NCBI GenBank assembly: GCA_030149525.1
Contig: JASBRJ010000395.1
Coordinates: 1-34,495 of the forward strand
DNA from: a bacterium
GTDB taxonomy: Bacteria; Vulcanimicrobiota; Xenobia; Xenobiales; JADMJV01
Length of the DNA stretch: 34,495 bases
Reading direction: 5' to 3'
This document shows positions 1-8,125 of the stretch, in pieces (the first letter of the stretch is position 1; every line of letters begins with the position of its first letter). The notes beneath the pieces were generated by a model. That model was not told the DNA's origin and searched no databases. It worked only from the letters and a program-made list of their open reading frames with translations. Both the position numbers and the translations under genes were made by a program.

Positions 1-3
1 GCC

Positions 4-1428
4 ATGCGGCTCATCGCTGCTCTTGAGGAGAAGACAAGAAGCCTGGAGGCAGGTGGGGGCGGAAGCTCACCGGTGCCGGCGCAGGCGGCTGTTCCCGATG
101 ACGGTCTCACGCCACCTCCAGGGGAGAGTCAGTTGAAACTCACCTTGCGAGATCTGGTTCGCGAGATGGTCAAGAATCGGGTCAGCGATCTCCATATCAA
201 GACGGGGCGGGCCATCACGGCCCGAATCGGTCGCGAATTGATCCAATTTTCCACTCCGCCGCTGTCTCCGGCTGACTCATACCAACTGATCGCGTCAGCT
301 TTAAGAGCTTCTCAGCGTAAGCGCCTTGTCGAGGAGCGCGACGTGGAGTTTGTTTATCAATACGAGTCCATTCGACTGCGGGCGAATGTCTTCTTCGATC
401 GTGGCAACCTCTCGGCCACCTTCAAAATGCTCTCGAATAGGCCGCCGGAACTTGAGAACCTCGGTTTGCCCAAGAGCTTTTCGGCGCTTTTGGGTCGGCC
501 CTCCGGACTGGTTCTGGTTTGTGGTCTCCCGGGCTCCGGGCGTTCCACAACTCTGACCGCGTCACTCGACTTCCTCAACAGAACAAAACAACTTCACCTG
601 GTCTCTTTAGAAGATCGCCTGGACTTCACCCACGAAGACCGGCGCAGTTTGGTGACTCAACGTGAATTGGGTTCGGATATCGTCTCTTACGGTCAGGGAA
701 CGAAGCGAGCTATCGGTCAGGACTCCGATGTGATTTTTGTGGCCGACTTGGGCCACATCGAGACCATGGAGGCTTGCTTCTCTGCCGTGGATTCCGGGCT
801 GTTAGTGGTTGGTGCCATCACCGCCCAGAGTGCCGAGAGTGCTATTCCCAAACTCATCAACCTGTTTCCCGAGGCGGAGCGTAAGTTGAGGGCGAGAATG
901 TTTGCTCGGGCCCTCCAAGGTATTCTCTCCTTGAAGCTTTTTGATCGAGCGGACGGGGATGGTCAGATTCCTGCCTCGGAGCTCCTCATAGCTACTCCGA
1001 CCGTGAAAAAGCTCATTGAGGACGCCAATCTCTCCGCTCTCGGTCGCCAGATCGCCTCCGGTGGAAGTGAGGGGATGCAAACCTTCTCAGACTCTATCGA
1101 GCGATTGATTGAGACCGGTTTGATCAAGCCTGAGGCAGGAAAAGCCGAACTGGAAAGGGTGGCCGGGAAAAGAAGGCCGCCCGGGCCTGCTCCGGCTGCC
1201 TCACCTCTTCCTCAACCGACACCTCCGGCGAAGACGCAGGCTCCTCCTCCGGTCAGGCCCACGTCGCCCCCGGTCACCGAGGCGCCTTCAGCGCCCGCAC
1301 AGACGGCTGCTGTCTCGCCGCCACCATCACAATCCTCCAGTGAGCAACCGCCGGCTGCTCCCCCTGCTAAAGGCGATAATGAGCCAGACGCATTCGGGGA
1401 AGAGGATACACTCATGAACTGGTTATAG
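4..1428 (+). CDS. PilT-like type IV pilus ATPase with degenerate nucleotide-binding site
   Basis: The fold matches PilT, the hexameric cytoplasmic ATPase that retracts type IV pili. A Pro/Gly-rich leader (1-45) is followed by the N-terminal domain (about 46-160), the RecA-like core (about 165-385) and a Pro/Ala-rich tail (390-460) that standard PilT (about 345 residues) lacks. Key motifs are altered. The Walker A region (GLPGSGRSTT, 174-183) has Arg180 where the family has Lys. The Walker B/catalytic segment reads VADLGHIET (246-254) instead of the usual GEMRDLET, so catalytic Glu becomes Asp. The His box, normally TLHT, reads AITAQ. The Asp-box acidic pair (Glu203-Asp204) and the GMQT segment near 358 are kept. 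I infer a regulatory or structural PilT paralogue rather than a normal motor. The ATG lies three bases from the window edge, so the true start may lie outside. The yggS homologue begins four bases after the stop, suggesting co-transcription. Confidence 0.85.
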   Translation: MRLIAALEEKTRSLEAGGGGSSPVPAQAAVPDDGLTPPPGESQLKLTLRDLVREMVKNRVSDLHIKTGRAITARIGRELIQFSTPPLSPADSYQLIASALRASQRKRLVEERDVEFVYQYESIRLRANVFFDRGNLSATFKMLSNRPPELENLGLPKSFSALLGRPSGLVLVCGLPGSGRSTTLTASLDFLNRTKQLHLVSLEDRLDFTHEDRRSLVTQRELGSDIVSYGQGTKRAIGQDSDVIFVADLGHIETMEACFSAVDSGLLVVGAITAQSAESAIPKLINLFPEAERKLRARMFARALQGILSLKLFDRADGDGQIPASELLIATPTVKKLIEDANLSALGRQIASGGSEGMQTFSDSIERLIETGLIKPEAGKAELERVAGKRRPPGPAPAASPLPQPTPPAKTQAPPPVRPTSPPVTEAPSAPAQTAAVSPPPSQSSSEQPPAAPPAKGDNEPDAFGEEDTLMNWL

Positions 1429-1432
1429 AAAT

Positions 1433-2185
1433 TTGTTTGGACCAAAAAGTTTTGGAGACCCGTTTGGCGACCCTGCGCCGCCCACACCTACCCGCCATCC
1501 CATCGTCAACGCAATCGCCGAGATTAGGGAGCAGATTCAGCGTACCTGCATTGAGATAGGTCGCGACCCCTCATCGGTGAAACTGGTTGCCGTCACCAAG
1601 ACCAGAACCGAAGATGAGATTCAGTTGGCTCTCGACGCGGGGGCTGAAGACCTGGGTGAAAATTATATTCAGGAAGCCCGTGAAAAGGCTCGAAAACTCC
1701 CCGGCGCTCGTTGGCACATGATCGGCAATCTGCAAAAGAATAAAGTGAATCTGGCCGTCGATCTTTTCGAGGTCATCCACTCCCTCGACAACGTGGGGCT
1801 GATTCGTCGGTTGGACAAGCGATGCAAGGCCCGTCACCGACGGCTCACCGGTCTGCTCCAGGTCAATATTAGCGGCGAGAAATCGAAGTACGGACTCAAG
1901 CCCGAGGGCGTCTTCGAATTGCTGGAAGAGTTGGCCCAGGAGCCGCCGGAGTATCTACGCCTATCCGGTTTGATGACCATCCCGCCACCGGTCGATACGC
2001 CTGAGGAGAATCGCCAGTTTTTTCGACGTCTGAAAGAACTCTTAGGTGAGATTACAGCGAAAGAATACCCCTTCTGGCACGGAGAAGAACTGTCCATGGG
2101 GATGAGTGACGATTATTTGGTGGCCATCGAAGAGGGGGCGACGATGATACGTCTTGGTCGCTGTATCTTCGGAGATCGTTCTTGA
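1433..2185 (+). CDS. yggS: YggS/PROSC-family pyridoxal phosphate homeostasis protein
   Basis: This family binds PLP without known enzymatic turnover and keeps free PLP balanced in the cytoplasm. The single alanine-racemase-type barrel is complete. The PLP lysine is Lys56 in LVAVTKT, followed by the family motifs GENYIQE, WHMIGNLQKNK, LLQVNISGEKSK, LSGLMTIPPP and the phosphate-binding end SMGMSDD...GATMIRLGRCIFG. The length (250) is slightly above the usual 225-235 because of a Pro-rich N-terminal extension of about 23 residues. The start is TTG at 1433, four bases after the upstream stop; a stop codon at 1415-1417 in this frame rules out an earlier start. No strong ribosome site is visible, so translational coupling is likely. 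A yggS-sepF pair also occurs in Firmicutes (ylmE-ylmF) and related lineages, which supports the sepF call next door. Confidence 0.93.
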   Translation: MFGPKSFGDPFGDPAPPTPTRHPIVNAIAEIREQIQRTCIEIGRDPSSVKLVAVTKTRTEDEIQLALDAGAEDLGENYIQEAREKARKLPGARWHMIGNLQKNKVNLAVDLFEVIHSLDNVGLIRRLDKRCKARHRRLTGLLQVNISGEKSKYGLKPEGVFELLEELAQEPPEYLRLSGLMTIPPPVDTPEENRQFFRRLKELLGEITAKEYPFWHGEELSMGMSDDYLVAIEEGATMIRLGRCIFGDRS

Positions 2186-2311
2186 AAAACTTTCCTCTTT
2201 GAAGAAGGTTTGAATACTTTTCACGCCAATAGCTTTGCCAGAGGAGTTATCGCTGGCGCCAATCTGCTAGAGTCCTCCTCTAATCAATCCGGGAAGCCCC
2301 GAGTTCATGGC

Positions 2312-2315
2312 AGGA
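2312..2315 (+). promoter_or_regulatory. Ribosome binding site favouring the 2322 start of sepF
   Basis: AGGA lies six bases before ATG 2322. The alternative ATG at 2307 has only a GGGAAG further upstream. Confidence 0.45.
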
Positions 2316-2321
2316 CGTGTG

Positions 2322-2780
2322 ATGGATAGTTTAAGACGTTTTTTTACTTTAGAGGAAGAAAGTTACAGCCCCGAGTCCCAGGACTCTGATCAGTTGGATC
2401 TCTCCGAGTATTCCGTGAGTGCAGCCGAGCACCCGGTTCCGGAGGTTCGAAGCGGGCGAAACGTCGTGAGTCTTCCTACCGCGAAAAAGCAAGAAATCGT
2501 CGTGCTTGAGCCTGCCTCCTTTGCCGACGCTCGTGAGATTGCCGAGACCCTGAAGCTCAAGAAGTGCATTCTGTTGAACATGCGCAAGACGGACAAAGAG
2601 TTGGCTCGCCGAATTGTGGATTTTCTCTCGGGAATCAGTTACGCCATCGAGGGGCAGTCGCAGAAGGTGGCCGACCAGATCTACCTTTTCACCCCCGGAC
2701 ACTTCGAAATCATCATCCCCAGCGAACAGTTCGGTGGGGCCAAAGATGATAGCGTTATGAAGAGCGGCGAAGGCTTCTAA
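2322..2780 (+). CDS. sepF: Cell division protein SepF
   Basis: SepF is a membrane-associated cytoplasmic protein that tethers and bundles FtsZ at the division ring. The product has the expected layout: a short amphipathic N-terminal helix (MDSLRRFFTLEEE) for membrane binding, a variable acidic linker, and the C-terminal SepF domain beginning near EIVVLEPASFADAREIA. The diagnostic stretches LLNMRKTDKELARRIVDFLSG and Y(A)IEGQSQKVADQIYLFTP are present. I chose the ATG at 2322 because an AGGA lies six bases upstream and the membrane helix then begins at residue 1. An in-frame ATG at 2307 would add five residues. A gap of 136 bases separates it from yggS. Its stop lies only two bases from the stop of the convergent FHA gene. 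FtsZ and FtsA are not in the window. Confidence 0.93.
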   Translation: MDSLRRFFTLEEESYSPESQDSDQLDLSEYSVSAAEHPVPEVRSGRNVVSLPTAKKQEIVVLEPASFADAREIAETLKLKKCILLNMRKTDKELARRIVDFLSGISYAIEGQSQKVADQIYLFTPGHFEIIIPSEQFGGAKDDSVMKSGEGF

Positions 2781-2782
2781 AG

Positions 2783-3478
2783 CTATATTTCACCCGGGCG
2801 AGGTTGCCAGGCTTCGGTGCCCTCTTCATCGTCGTCGTCCCAGTCACCGAAGCTTTGACCACTCGGGTCCAGACAAAATCCACCAGAACCGCTGGACGCC
2901 GCCTCTTTCTCCGGATTGATGCGTCCTCGTTTGGCCAGGTTCGGGCCCTGGCCGTCTTCGGCGGGAGCTTCAAACCAAAATTCACAGTCCCCGATAGAGA
3001 TACGGTCGCCGTCCTTGAGGAGGGCTTCCTGCACTCTGTGTCCGTTCACGTAAGTACCGTTGGACGAGCCCATGTCTTTGAGAAGGTAACCCTCGGCCAA
3101 TCGGGTGATGGAGGAGTGCTGTCGAGAGACGCTGTTGTCGTTGAGCATGATGGCGCATTTGACTTCTCGCCCCACGATAATGTGATCTTTATTGAGAGGG
3201 AATCCGCTTCGAACCCCGTCGCCGCTTGGTCGGAGCCAGGCCCAGGTTTGTCGACGAACTGCCGGCACAACCGATTCCGGCTCTTCAAAAGGGAAGAGCT
3301 TGTGGACGACCAGTTGACCTATGGCTAGGCAGAGCGCCATGAAAAGGGCGATAAGAACATACGAGAGCGGCTCAGGAATCACCAGGTGCCGGCTGGAAAG
3401 TTGGATAGCCAATATGGCAAGTCCGCCGCCAAGACAAAGCATGAACAGATGAAAGGTCATCCGCTTGAGATAGGTCAT
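2783..3478 (-). CDS. Membrane-anchored FHA-domain protein
   Basis: FHA domains bind phosphothreonine peptides, so this protein probably reads the output of the adjacent Ser/Thr kinase at the inner face of the membrane. Two hydrophobic segments (about 10-27 and 38-58) form a hairpin. The FHA domain follows at about 93-170 with all signature residues: Gly103-Arg104, Ser118..His121, and the SSNGTYVNG loop at 138-146. The C-terminal tail is acidic and low in complexity (about 171-231), rich in Asp/Glu/Gly. The gene overlaps the kinase upstream by four bases (ATGA, 3475-3478), so the two are co-translated. It is the last gene of a three-gene minus-strand operon and ends two bases from the sepF stop, with no terminator visible. 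The partner phosphosite cannot be named from sequence. Confidence 0.9.
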   Translation of the reverse strand: MTYLKRMTFHLFMLCLGGGLAILAIQLSSRHLVIPEPLSYVLIALFMALCLAIGQLVVHKLFPFEEPESVVPAVRRQTWAWLRPSGDGVRSGFPLNKDHIIVGREVKCAIMLNDNSVSRQHSSITRLAEGYLLKDMGSSNGTYVNGHRVQEALLKDGDRISIGDCEFWFEAPAEDGQGPNLAKRGRINPEKEAASSGSGGFCLDPSGQSFGDWDDDDEEGTEAWQPRPGEI

Positions 3479-5793
3479 GGTTGCTTTTCCTCTCCTCCAA
3501 GGCTCGGCAGCCAGTGGTCACCGTTCCATTTGTAAAGCATGGGTTTTTTAGGGGCAATCTCTCCTTGGGAGTTGCGCGTTAGGGTCATCCCCTCCACGGA
3601 GATCTCCCTCGGCACGGCAGCCAGCAGAAGAGCATCGAAAAGGCGAGCCTCCGGAAAGCTGAATGCTCTCGCCCCGTTGGGCAGCAGGTGCACTGAACCG
3701 GGAAGAAGATCGGGTTCGAAGGGGCTTGAGAGGACAAGAGCTGAGCCTTTTTGGTTGGAAGCGAGATCGGGGAGGCTCTTTGGCGTCACGGCCAAGAGCA
3801 GGACTTGACCTGGCGTTTTCAAGGCCGAGAGTTCTTTTCCGTCCTGGGCCAAGAGAGCCAGTCGTCCTCCTGCCGCTTCACTCTGCTGGAGCAGTTTCTC
3901 CAAAGACTCCTTGCTGAAGTCGAGAGCCTCCGGTTTGATCCCCTGTGTCGGGAGTGGTCCAGGCAGACCCCAGACGGTAGGCGGACTGCTGCTGTCGAGG
4001 TTCAGGGCGAACAGTTTTTGGTAGTCGGTCTGAGAGCTTTCCAGATCTTGAAGATGGCTTGAATCGGCCTTTTCGGAGGGGGTCAGAAAAATCAGGTTCT
4101 GAGGAGCCGGCTCGGTGAAAGTCTCATTCTCTCCGCCTAGCACCAGAAATCCGGCAACCACATCGGATTGTTCCGTACCGATCAGTTTCTTGAGGGCTAA
4201 TTCTAGACCACCGGGCTTGAAAGTTTTGGGAACCACAACCAGAAGTTCTCGATTGACGCCGCCGCGGGCATTGGCCGTCTCCACAACCTGGGTGGCCGTT
4301 TGCCATATATGAGACTTATCGGCTCCTTCCGGAACGAGGATGTGGACCATTTTGAGAGGTCGATCGTCGTGGGAGCCCGCCGCCAGCATATTCAGACGGA
4401 AGAGTTCCTGTTTCTCCTGCGAGAGCTCTTTGAATTCCGAACTTTGGAAAAGAGGGAGAAGAGCCTCCGGTTTGCCGTTGAGAAGAGCATCTCGGAGCAG
4501 GTCTTCGCTATCCGGACGCGCGTAAAGTTCTCCCGCCCAGGACTGGAATTGAATCCTGGCCTTTTGCAGCAGAGCGTCTCGGTCCTCAGCAGTGAGGTTG
4601 CCGATGTATGCGCCTCCCGCCAGAGTGATCAGTAGGCAGGCCACAAGGAGCAGGCCACCGATCCCGATCTTTCGCTTTTTACCAGGTTTGGCAGTTTGAT
4701 GAGCGGGGGGCTGGCTTTGCCCTTGAGCAGCGGCCAAAGAGCCGCTTCCCGAGGTCGCTCCGGCAGATGCCTGACTTGTGGTTCCGGCTTGGTTGGCGGC
4801 AGCGGGCGCCCCTGTTCCCTGAGCCGCAGGTGTCGCTGTCGAGGCGGCCGCCGGTTGCCCCTTTGGGCCGGCCGGAGACTGTGTCTGAGCGGCGGGCGCC
4901 TGAGCAGGCGTTTGGGCGTCCTTGTCGTCTTTTGCCTCGGACGGCAAGGCTGGCGGGGCGCCTACAACTCTTGTGCTCTGGCTGTTCCGGTTGAGAATGT
5001 GCTTGATGTCTTTTTTCAGGTCCAGAGCGGATTGATATCGATCGGATGGGTCCAGTTGGCAGGCACGGGCCAGCATGGCCGCTGTGGCTTCAGACAGGGC
5101 GGGGTTGAGATCGCGTGCCGGCGGAACCAGAAACGGAGTGTTGGTGGCCGTTGGGTCTCGGCCGGTGAGAGCATGGTGCAGAGTGACTCCGAGGGCGTAG
5201 ATGTCGGATCTAGGGTCGGTTTGGGCGGCGTATTGCTCGGGCGGGGCATAGCCCGGAGAACCGATGCGCATAGTGTCGCCTTTTTTCGCCTGGTCGAAAT
5301 GGCGGGCTATGCCGAAATCGATGAGTTTGACTCCTTGGGAGCTTATCATGATGTTCGAAGGCTTGACGTCTCGAAAAACAATGGGCGGTTCATGCTTGTG
5401 GAGATAAAACAGAACGGTAGCGATCTGTTCTCCCCATTCCAACACCTGCTTTTCCGGCAGGGGGCCGTTCTGCTCTTCTAATTTGACTGCAAGATCCACC
5501 CCGTCGATATACTCCATGGAGAGATAATATTTGCCCGCGAACTGGAAGTAGTCGAAGACTTTGGGGATGTGACGATGGTTGAGAGAGGCCAGCAACTTGG
5601 CCTCTCGGTGGAACAGATCGACGGCCATCTGTTGTTCTTTAGGATCGGAGTAAGAGGCCGTCATCTCTTTGACCACCACACTGGCGTTGGAGTACTTCCG
5701 GTCGTAGGCCAGATAGAGATTCGACATTCCACCTTGCCCCACCAGTCTTACCACCTGGTATCGCCCGGCTATGACAGCGTTGGGTTGAAACAT
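3475..5793 (-). CDS. Transmembrane Ser/Thr protein kinase with periplasmic-binding-protein-like outer domain
   Basis: This is a Hanks-type kinase with an intact catalytic core (about 12-268): Gly-rich loop GQGGMS (19-24), ATP lysine Lys42, helix-C Glu64, FRD at 140-142 (Phe in place of the usual His), Lys144, Asn147, DFG at 159-161 and PPE at 184-186. An Ala/Gln/Pro/Gly-rich linker (about 280-370) leads to one membrane helix (about 376-396). The outer part (about 400-772) contains a segment near 482-540 with ETANARGGVNRELLVVV and a following helix. This recalls the N-lobe of branched-chain amino-acid-binding-type (type 1) periplasmic binding proteins, and the end (LFDALLLAA...MLYKWNGDHWLPSL) recalls their C-terminus. 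There are no PASTA repeats. ATG 5793 is preceded by GGAGG inside the end of the pseudokinase gene, so translation is coupled. Kinase identity is sure; the sensor fold is an inference. Confidence 0.93.
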   Translation of the reverse strand: MFQPNAVIAGRYQVVRLVGQGGMSNLYLAYDRKYSNASVVVKEMTASYSDPKEQQMAVDLFHREAKLLASLNHRHIPKVFDYFQFAGKYYLSMEYIDGVDLAVKLEEQNGPLPEKQVLEWGEQIATVLFYLHKHEPPIVFRDVKPSNIMISSQGVKLIDFGIARHFDQAKKGDTMRIGSPGYAPPEQYAAQTDPRSDIYALGVTLHHALTGRDPTATNTPFLVPPARDLNPALSEATAAMLARACQLDPSDRYQSALDLKKDIKHILNRNSQSTRVVGAPPALPSEAKDDKDAQTPAQAPAAQTQSPAGPKGQPAAASTATPAAQGTGAPAAANQAGTTSQASAGATSGSGSLAAAQGQSQPPAHQTAKPGKKRKIGIGGLLLVACLLITLAGGAYIGNLTAEDRDALLQKARIQFQSWAGELYARPDSEDLLRDALLNGKPEALLPLFQSSEFKELSQEKQELFRLNMLAAGSHDDRPLKMVHILVPEGADKSHIWQTATQVVETANARGGVNRELLVVVPKTFKPGGLELALKKLIGTEQSDVVAGFLVLGGENETFTEPAPQNLIFLTPSEKADSSHLQDLESSQTDYQKLFALNLDSSSPPTVWGLPGPLPTQGIKPEALDFSKESLEKLLQQSEAAGGRLALLAQDGKELSALKTPGQVLLLAVTPKSLPDLASNQKGSALVLSSPFEPDLLPGSVHLLPNGARAFSFPEARLFDALLLAAVPREISVEGMTLTRNSQGEIAPKKPMLYKWNGDHWLPSLGGEEKQP

Positions 5794-6768
5794 TTAGCCT
5801 CCAATCCCCTTAGTGAGGACTTCGTAAACAGCGTAACTCCCCACGCCCAAAAAGAGAAGCACCAAAGCGACGGCTAACCAGGCCGAAAGGGGAGGCGGCG
5901 AGTCCAGTGGTTGGGTGTCGGAATCTCTTTTCTGGTTCCGTTCGCGACCTCGCCCTTTCTGGATGTTCGCCCGCGCCTTCTTAATATGTTTTACCAACTC
6001 TTCGGGGGAGGAGAAACGGTCGGCCGGTTTGTGTTGAAGAGCTTTCTCCACGATGCGCAGGGTTGTGCTTGAGGTTTCCGGGGCCCAAAAATCCAGCGGC
6101 TCCAGATTAAATGGGGACTCACCGGGATTGAAACCGGAGATCAGGTGATACAGAATGGCCCCCAGGTTGTAAACCAGAGTTCGGCCGTCTGTCGCTTCTC
6201 CGGAAAACTGTTCGGGTGAGGCGTAGTCAACCGGACCGAGGGTGTTGGCTTTTCCGAAAAGCCTGGTGAAGCCGAGATCGACCAACTTGATCTGCCCGTC
6301 CGGGGTGATGATCAAGCTGTCCAGGGAAAGTTCTCGAAAGATCGCCGGTCCCGCCTTTTTTTGCATCAAGAAGCCGAAGAGTTCCGCGATAGGTTGGGTC
6401 AGGCGCAAGGCGTCGGCCTCAGAGAAGTTACCCCCCTCAAAGGCAAGTAAGGTCCTCAGATCGGTTCCGGGAATGTATTCCCGGATGAGATAGAAGCATC
6501 GGTCCTTGAAAAAATAGTCCAGAAGCTTCGGTATAGCCGGATGATCCAGGGAAGAAAGGGAACGCGCCTCCTGTTCAAAGCGTCGCCGGACAGAGGCCAT
6601 GTTGACCCCGTCTGTACCGACCGGCAACATCTGTTTAGCTACCCAGGTGTTTCCACGCAAGTGGAGGTCCTGAACCAAATAGATGTTGCGCAAGGGCGAC
6701 GCATCCAGCACCTTGAAAATCTGGTACCGGTTGCGTAGCTGGCTCCCTTCAGGAAGCAGCAGTGGCAC
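5794..6768 (-). CDS. Membrane-anchored pseudokinase of the Ser/Thr kinase family
   Basis: The protein keeps the overall Hanks kinase fold (about 14-268) but lacks key catalytic residues. The Gly-rich loop is replaced by LDASPLRN (21-28). The HRD-x-K-x-x-N catalytic loop reads FRELSLDS (144-151), so the catalytic Asp is Glu146, Lys is Ser148 and the metal-binding Asn is Ser151. The ATP lysine (Lys45), helix-C Glu67, the DFG-equivalent DLG (164-166) and SPE (184-186) remain. A basic stretch (about 264-281) precedes a single C-terminal membrane helix (about 295-317) with only a few residues beyond. It is the first gene of the operon with the active kinase and FHA genes; GTG is the start. I infer an allosteric partner or scaffold for the kinase. 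Residual nucleotide binding is possible. Confidence 0.87.
   Translation of the reverse strand: MPLLLPEGSQLRNRYQIFKVLDASPLRNIYLVQDLHLRGNTWVAKQMLPVGTDGVNMASVRRRFEQEARSLSSLDHPAIPKLLDYFFKDRCFYLIREYIPGTDLRTLLAFEGGNFSEADALRLTQPIAELFGFLMQKKAGPAIFRELSLDSLIITPDGQIKLVDLGFTRLFGKANTLGPVDYASPEQFSGEATDGRTLVYNLGAILYHLISGFNPGESPFNLEPLDFWAPETSSTTLRIVEKALQHKPADRFSSPEELVKHIKKARANIQKGRGRERNQKRDSDTQPLDSPPPLSAWLAVALVLLFLGVGSYAVYEVLTKGIGG
5798..5802 (-). promoter_or_regulatory. Ribosome binding site of the Ser/Thr kinase gene
   Basis: On the minus strand GGAGG is formed by the last codons of the pseudokinase gene, four bases before the kinase ATG, with the pseudokinase stop between them. This arrangement implies translational coupling. 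Confidence 0.7.
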
Positions 6769-6818
6769 GTTCCGTTAACCTTTCTTGGGGACCGAAATCC
6801 CAGTTCTTCAACCTAAAA

Positions 6819-6862
6819 ATCTTCCTTTACCTGGTCGCAATCCCTTCATGTATCTTCCTTTA
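6819..6862. repeat. Direct repeat pair upstream of the kinase operon
   Basis: The 11-base word ATCTTCCTTTA occurs at 6819-6829 and again at 6852-6862, 33 bases apart start to start (about three helical turns), in the 126-base gap between rocD and the pseudokinase gene. It may be a paired regulator site for the minus-strand kinase operon. No convincing -35/-10 pair could be assigned nearby. Confidence 0.4.
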
Positions 6863-6894
6863 AGAAGCCCGCAAAGGCAAGACTTTCTAGGGTT

Positions 6895-8121
6895 TTAGAA
6901 GCTCTCCAGAGTCGATGTGATGATGTTGAGAGCCTCCTCCAGTTGCTCGTCGGTCATGATGAGAGGAGGGGCAAAGCGAATGATCGTGTCGTGAGTGGGC
7001 TTGGCCAGAAGTCCGTTATCTCTCAATTTGACGCAAACATCCCAGGCTTCCACTCCCGCCTCCGGGTCCACTTCCAAGGCGTTGAGTAGCCCCTTGCCGC
7101 GAACATCTTTGATCCAAGGTTTGTTGATCTCTTTGAGGGCCTGGCGAAATCGTTGGCCCAGGACCTCTGCCCGTTGGGCCAGATTCTCATCCTTGAGAAT
7201 CTGGAGGGCTTCCATAGCCACCCGGCAGGCCAGCGGGTTTCCGCCGTAGGTCGAACCGTGTTCTCCTGGTTTGATCCCCAGGATCACCTCGCTATCGGCC
7301 AGCACGCAGGATACCGGCAGCATGCCGCCTGACAGAGCTTTGCCCAGGATGACGAGGTCCGGTCGCACTTCTTCGTGATCGCAGCAAAGCATGCGACCGG
7401 TACGGCACAGACCGGTCTGTACTTCATCGGCAATCATCAGAACACGATTTTCGCTACAAACCCGGCGAACTTCTTGGAGATATCCTGGAGAAGGAACGTT
7501 GACTCCAGCTTCTCCCTGAATCGGCTCGAACATAAAACCGCAGACGTTGGGATCTTTCAAGGCTTTTTCCAGAGCGGGGACGTCGTTGTACGGGATGACG
7601 TCGAATCCAGGCATGTAGGGGCCGAAGCCGTCGCGGCAGGTGGGATCCGTGGAGGTGCTGATGGCGGAGAGAGTTCGACCCCAGAAGTTGCCCTCCACGA
7701 AGACCACCCGAGCCTGTGTGTCCGGTATGTTCTTGTGCAAATAGCCCCAGCGGCGCGCGAGTTTCACCGCCGTCTCTCCACCCTCGACTCCGGTGTTCAT
7801 GGGAAGGACTCTCTCGTAGCCGAAGTATTCGGTGATGTACTTGCAATACTCACCCAGTGCGTCGGAGTAGAAGGCTCTGGAGGTGAGGGTCAGGCGTGAG
7901 GCCTGCTCTGTCATGACTTTGATCAGGCGAGGATGACAATGGCCTTGGTTGACCGCAGAGTAGGCGGACAGGCAGTCGATGAATCTCTCTCCCTCGGGGT
8001 TCCAAAGATAGATGCCCTCGGCTTTCGAGAGCACCACCGGGAGAGGATGGTAATTGTGGGCTCCATATTTGTCTTCTAACTCCATGGCGTCTGCGGAGCT
8101 TATGCTGGTTTTGGTGGCCAA
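6895..8121 (-). CDS. rocD: Ornithine-oxo-acid aminotransferase
   Basis: This PLP enzyme transfers the delta-amino group of ornithine to 2-oxoglutarate, giving glutamate semialdehyde and glutamate (arginine/ornithine to proline route) in the cytoplasm. The sequence is a full-length class III aminotransferase (408 residues) with the ornithine-specific pattern. It has Tyr24 and Tyr54 in the positions of the human OAT substrate tyrosines, Arg149 in [10 protein letters not shown], the PLP aspartate in ADEVQTG (Asp232), the PLP lysine Lys261 in LGKALSGG, and [17 protein letters not shown]. The end ([18 protein letters not shown]) is also typical of OAT. The start is TTG, supported by a strong GGGAGGTG just upstream. 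It stands alone on the minus strand, divergent from the DNA glycosylase gene. No other arginine catabolic gene is in the window. Confidence 0.95.
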   Translation of the reverse strand: MATKTSISSADAMELEDKYGAHNYHPLPVVLSKAEGIYLWNPEGERFIDCLSAYSAVNQGHCHPRLIKVMTEQASRLTLTSRAFYSDALGEYCKYITEYFGYERVLPMNTGVEGGETAVKLARRWGYLHKNIPDTQARVVFVEGNFWGRTLSAISTSTDPTCRDGFGPYMPGFDVIPYNDVPALEKALKDPNVCGFMFEPIQGEAGVNVPSPGYLQEVRRVCSENRVLMIADEVQTGLCRTGRMLCCDHEEVRPDLVILGKALSGGMLPVSCVLADSEVILGIKPGEHGSTYGGNPLACRVAMEALQILKDENLAQRAEVLGQRFRQALKEINKPWIKDVRGKGLLNALEVDPEAGVEAWDVCVKLRDNGLLAKPTHDTIIRFAPPLIMTDEQLEEALNIITSTLESF

Positions 8122-8125
8122 AAGG

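Noticed and set aside
1190-1380. Pro-rich tail of the PilT-like protein as a frameshifted remnant
   Set aside because: The frame stays open to a stop beside yggS, and Pro-rich tails are common in bacterial proteins; no in-frame similarity in other frames.
4780-4960. Low-complexity Ala/Gln/Pro/Gly linker of the kinase as a possible repeat array
   Set aside because: The codons vary and there is no regular unit; it is a flexible linker, not a tandem repeat or CRISPR.
4696-5481. Long open frame (261 codons) on the plus strand opposite the Ser/Thr kinase gene
   Set aside because: It is antisense to the kinase catalytic core and its low-complexity linker. The product is Arg/Gly/Ser-rich with no domain, and the kinase motifs explain the opposite strand.
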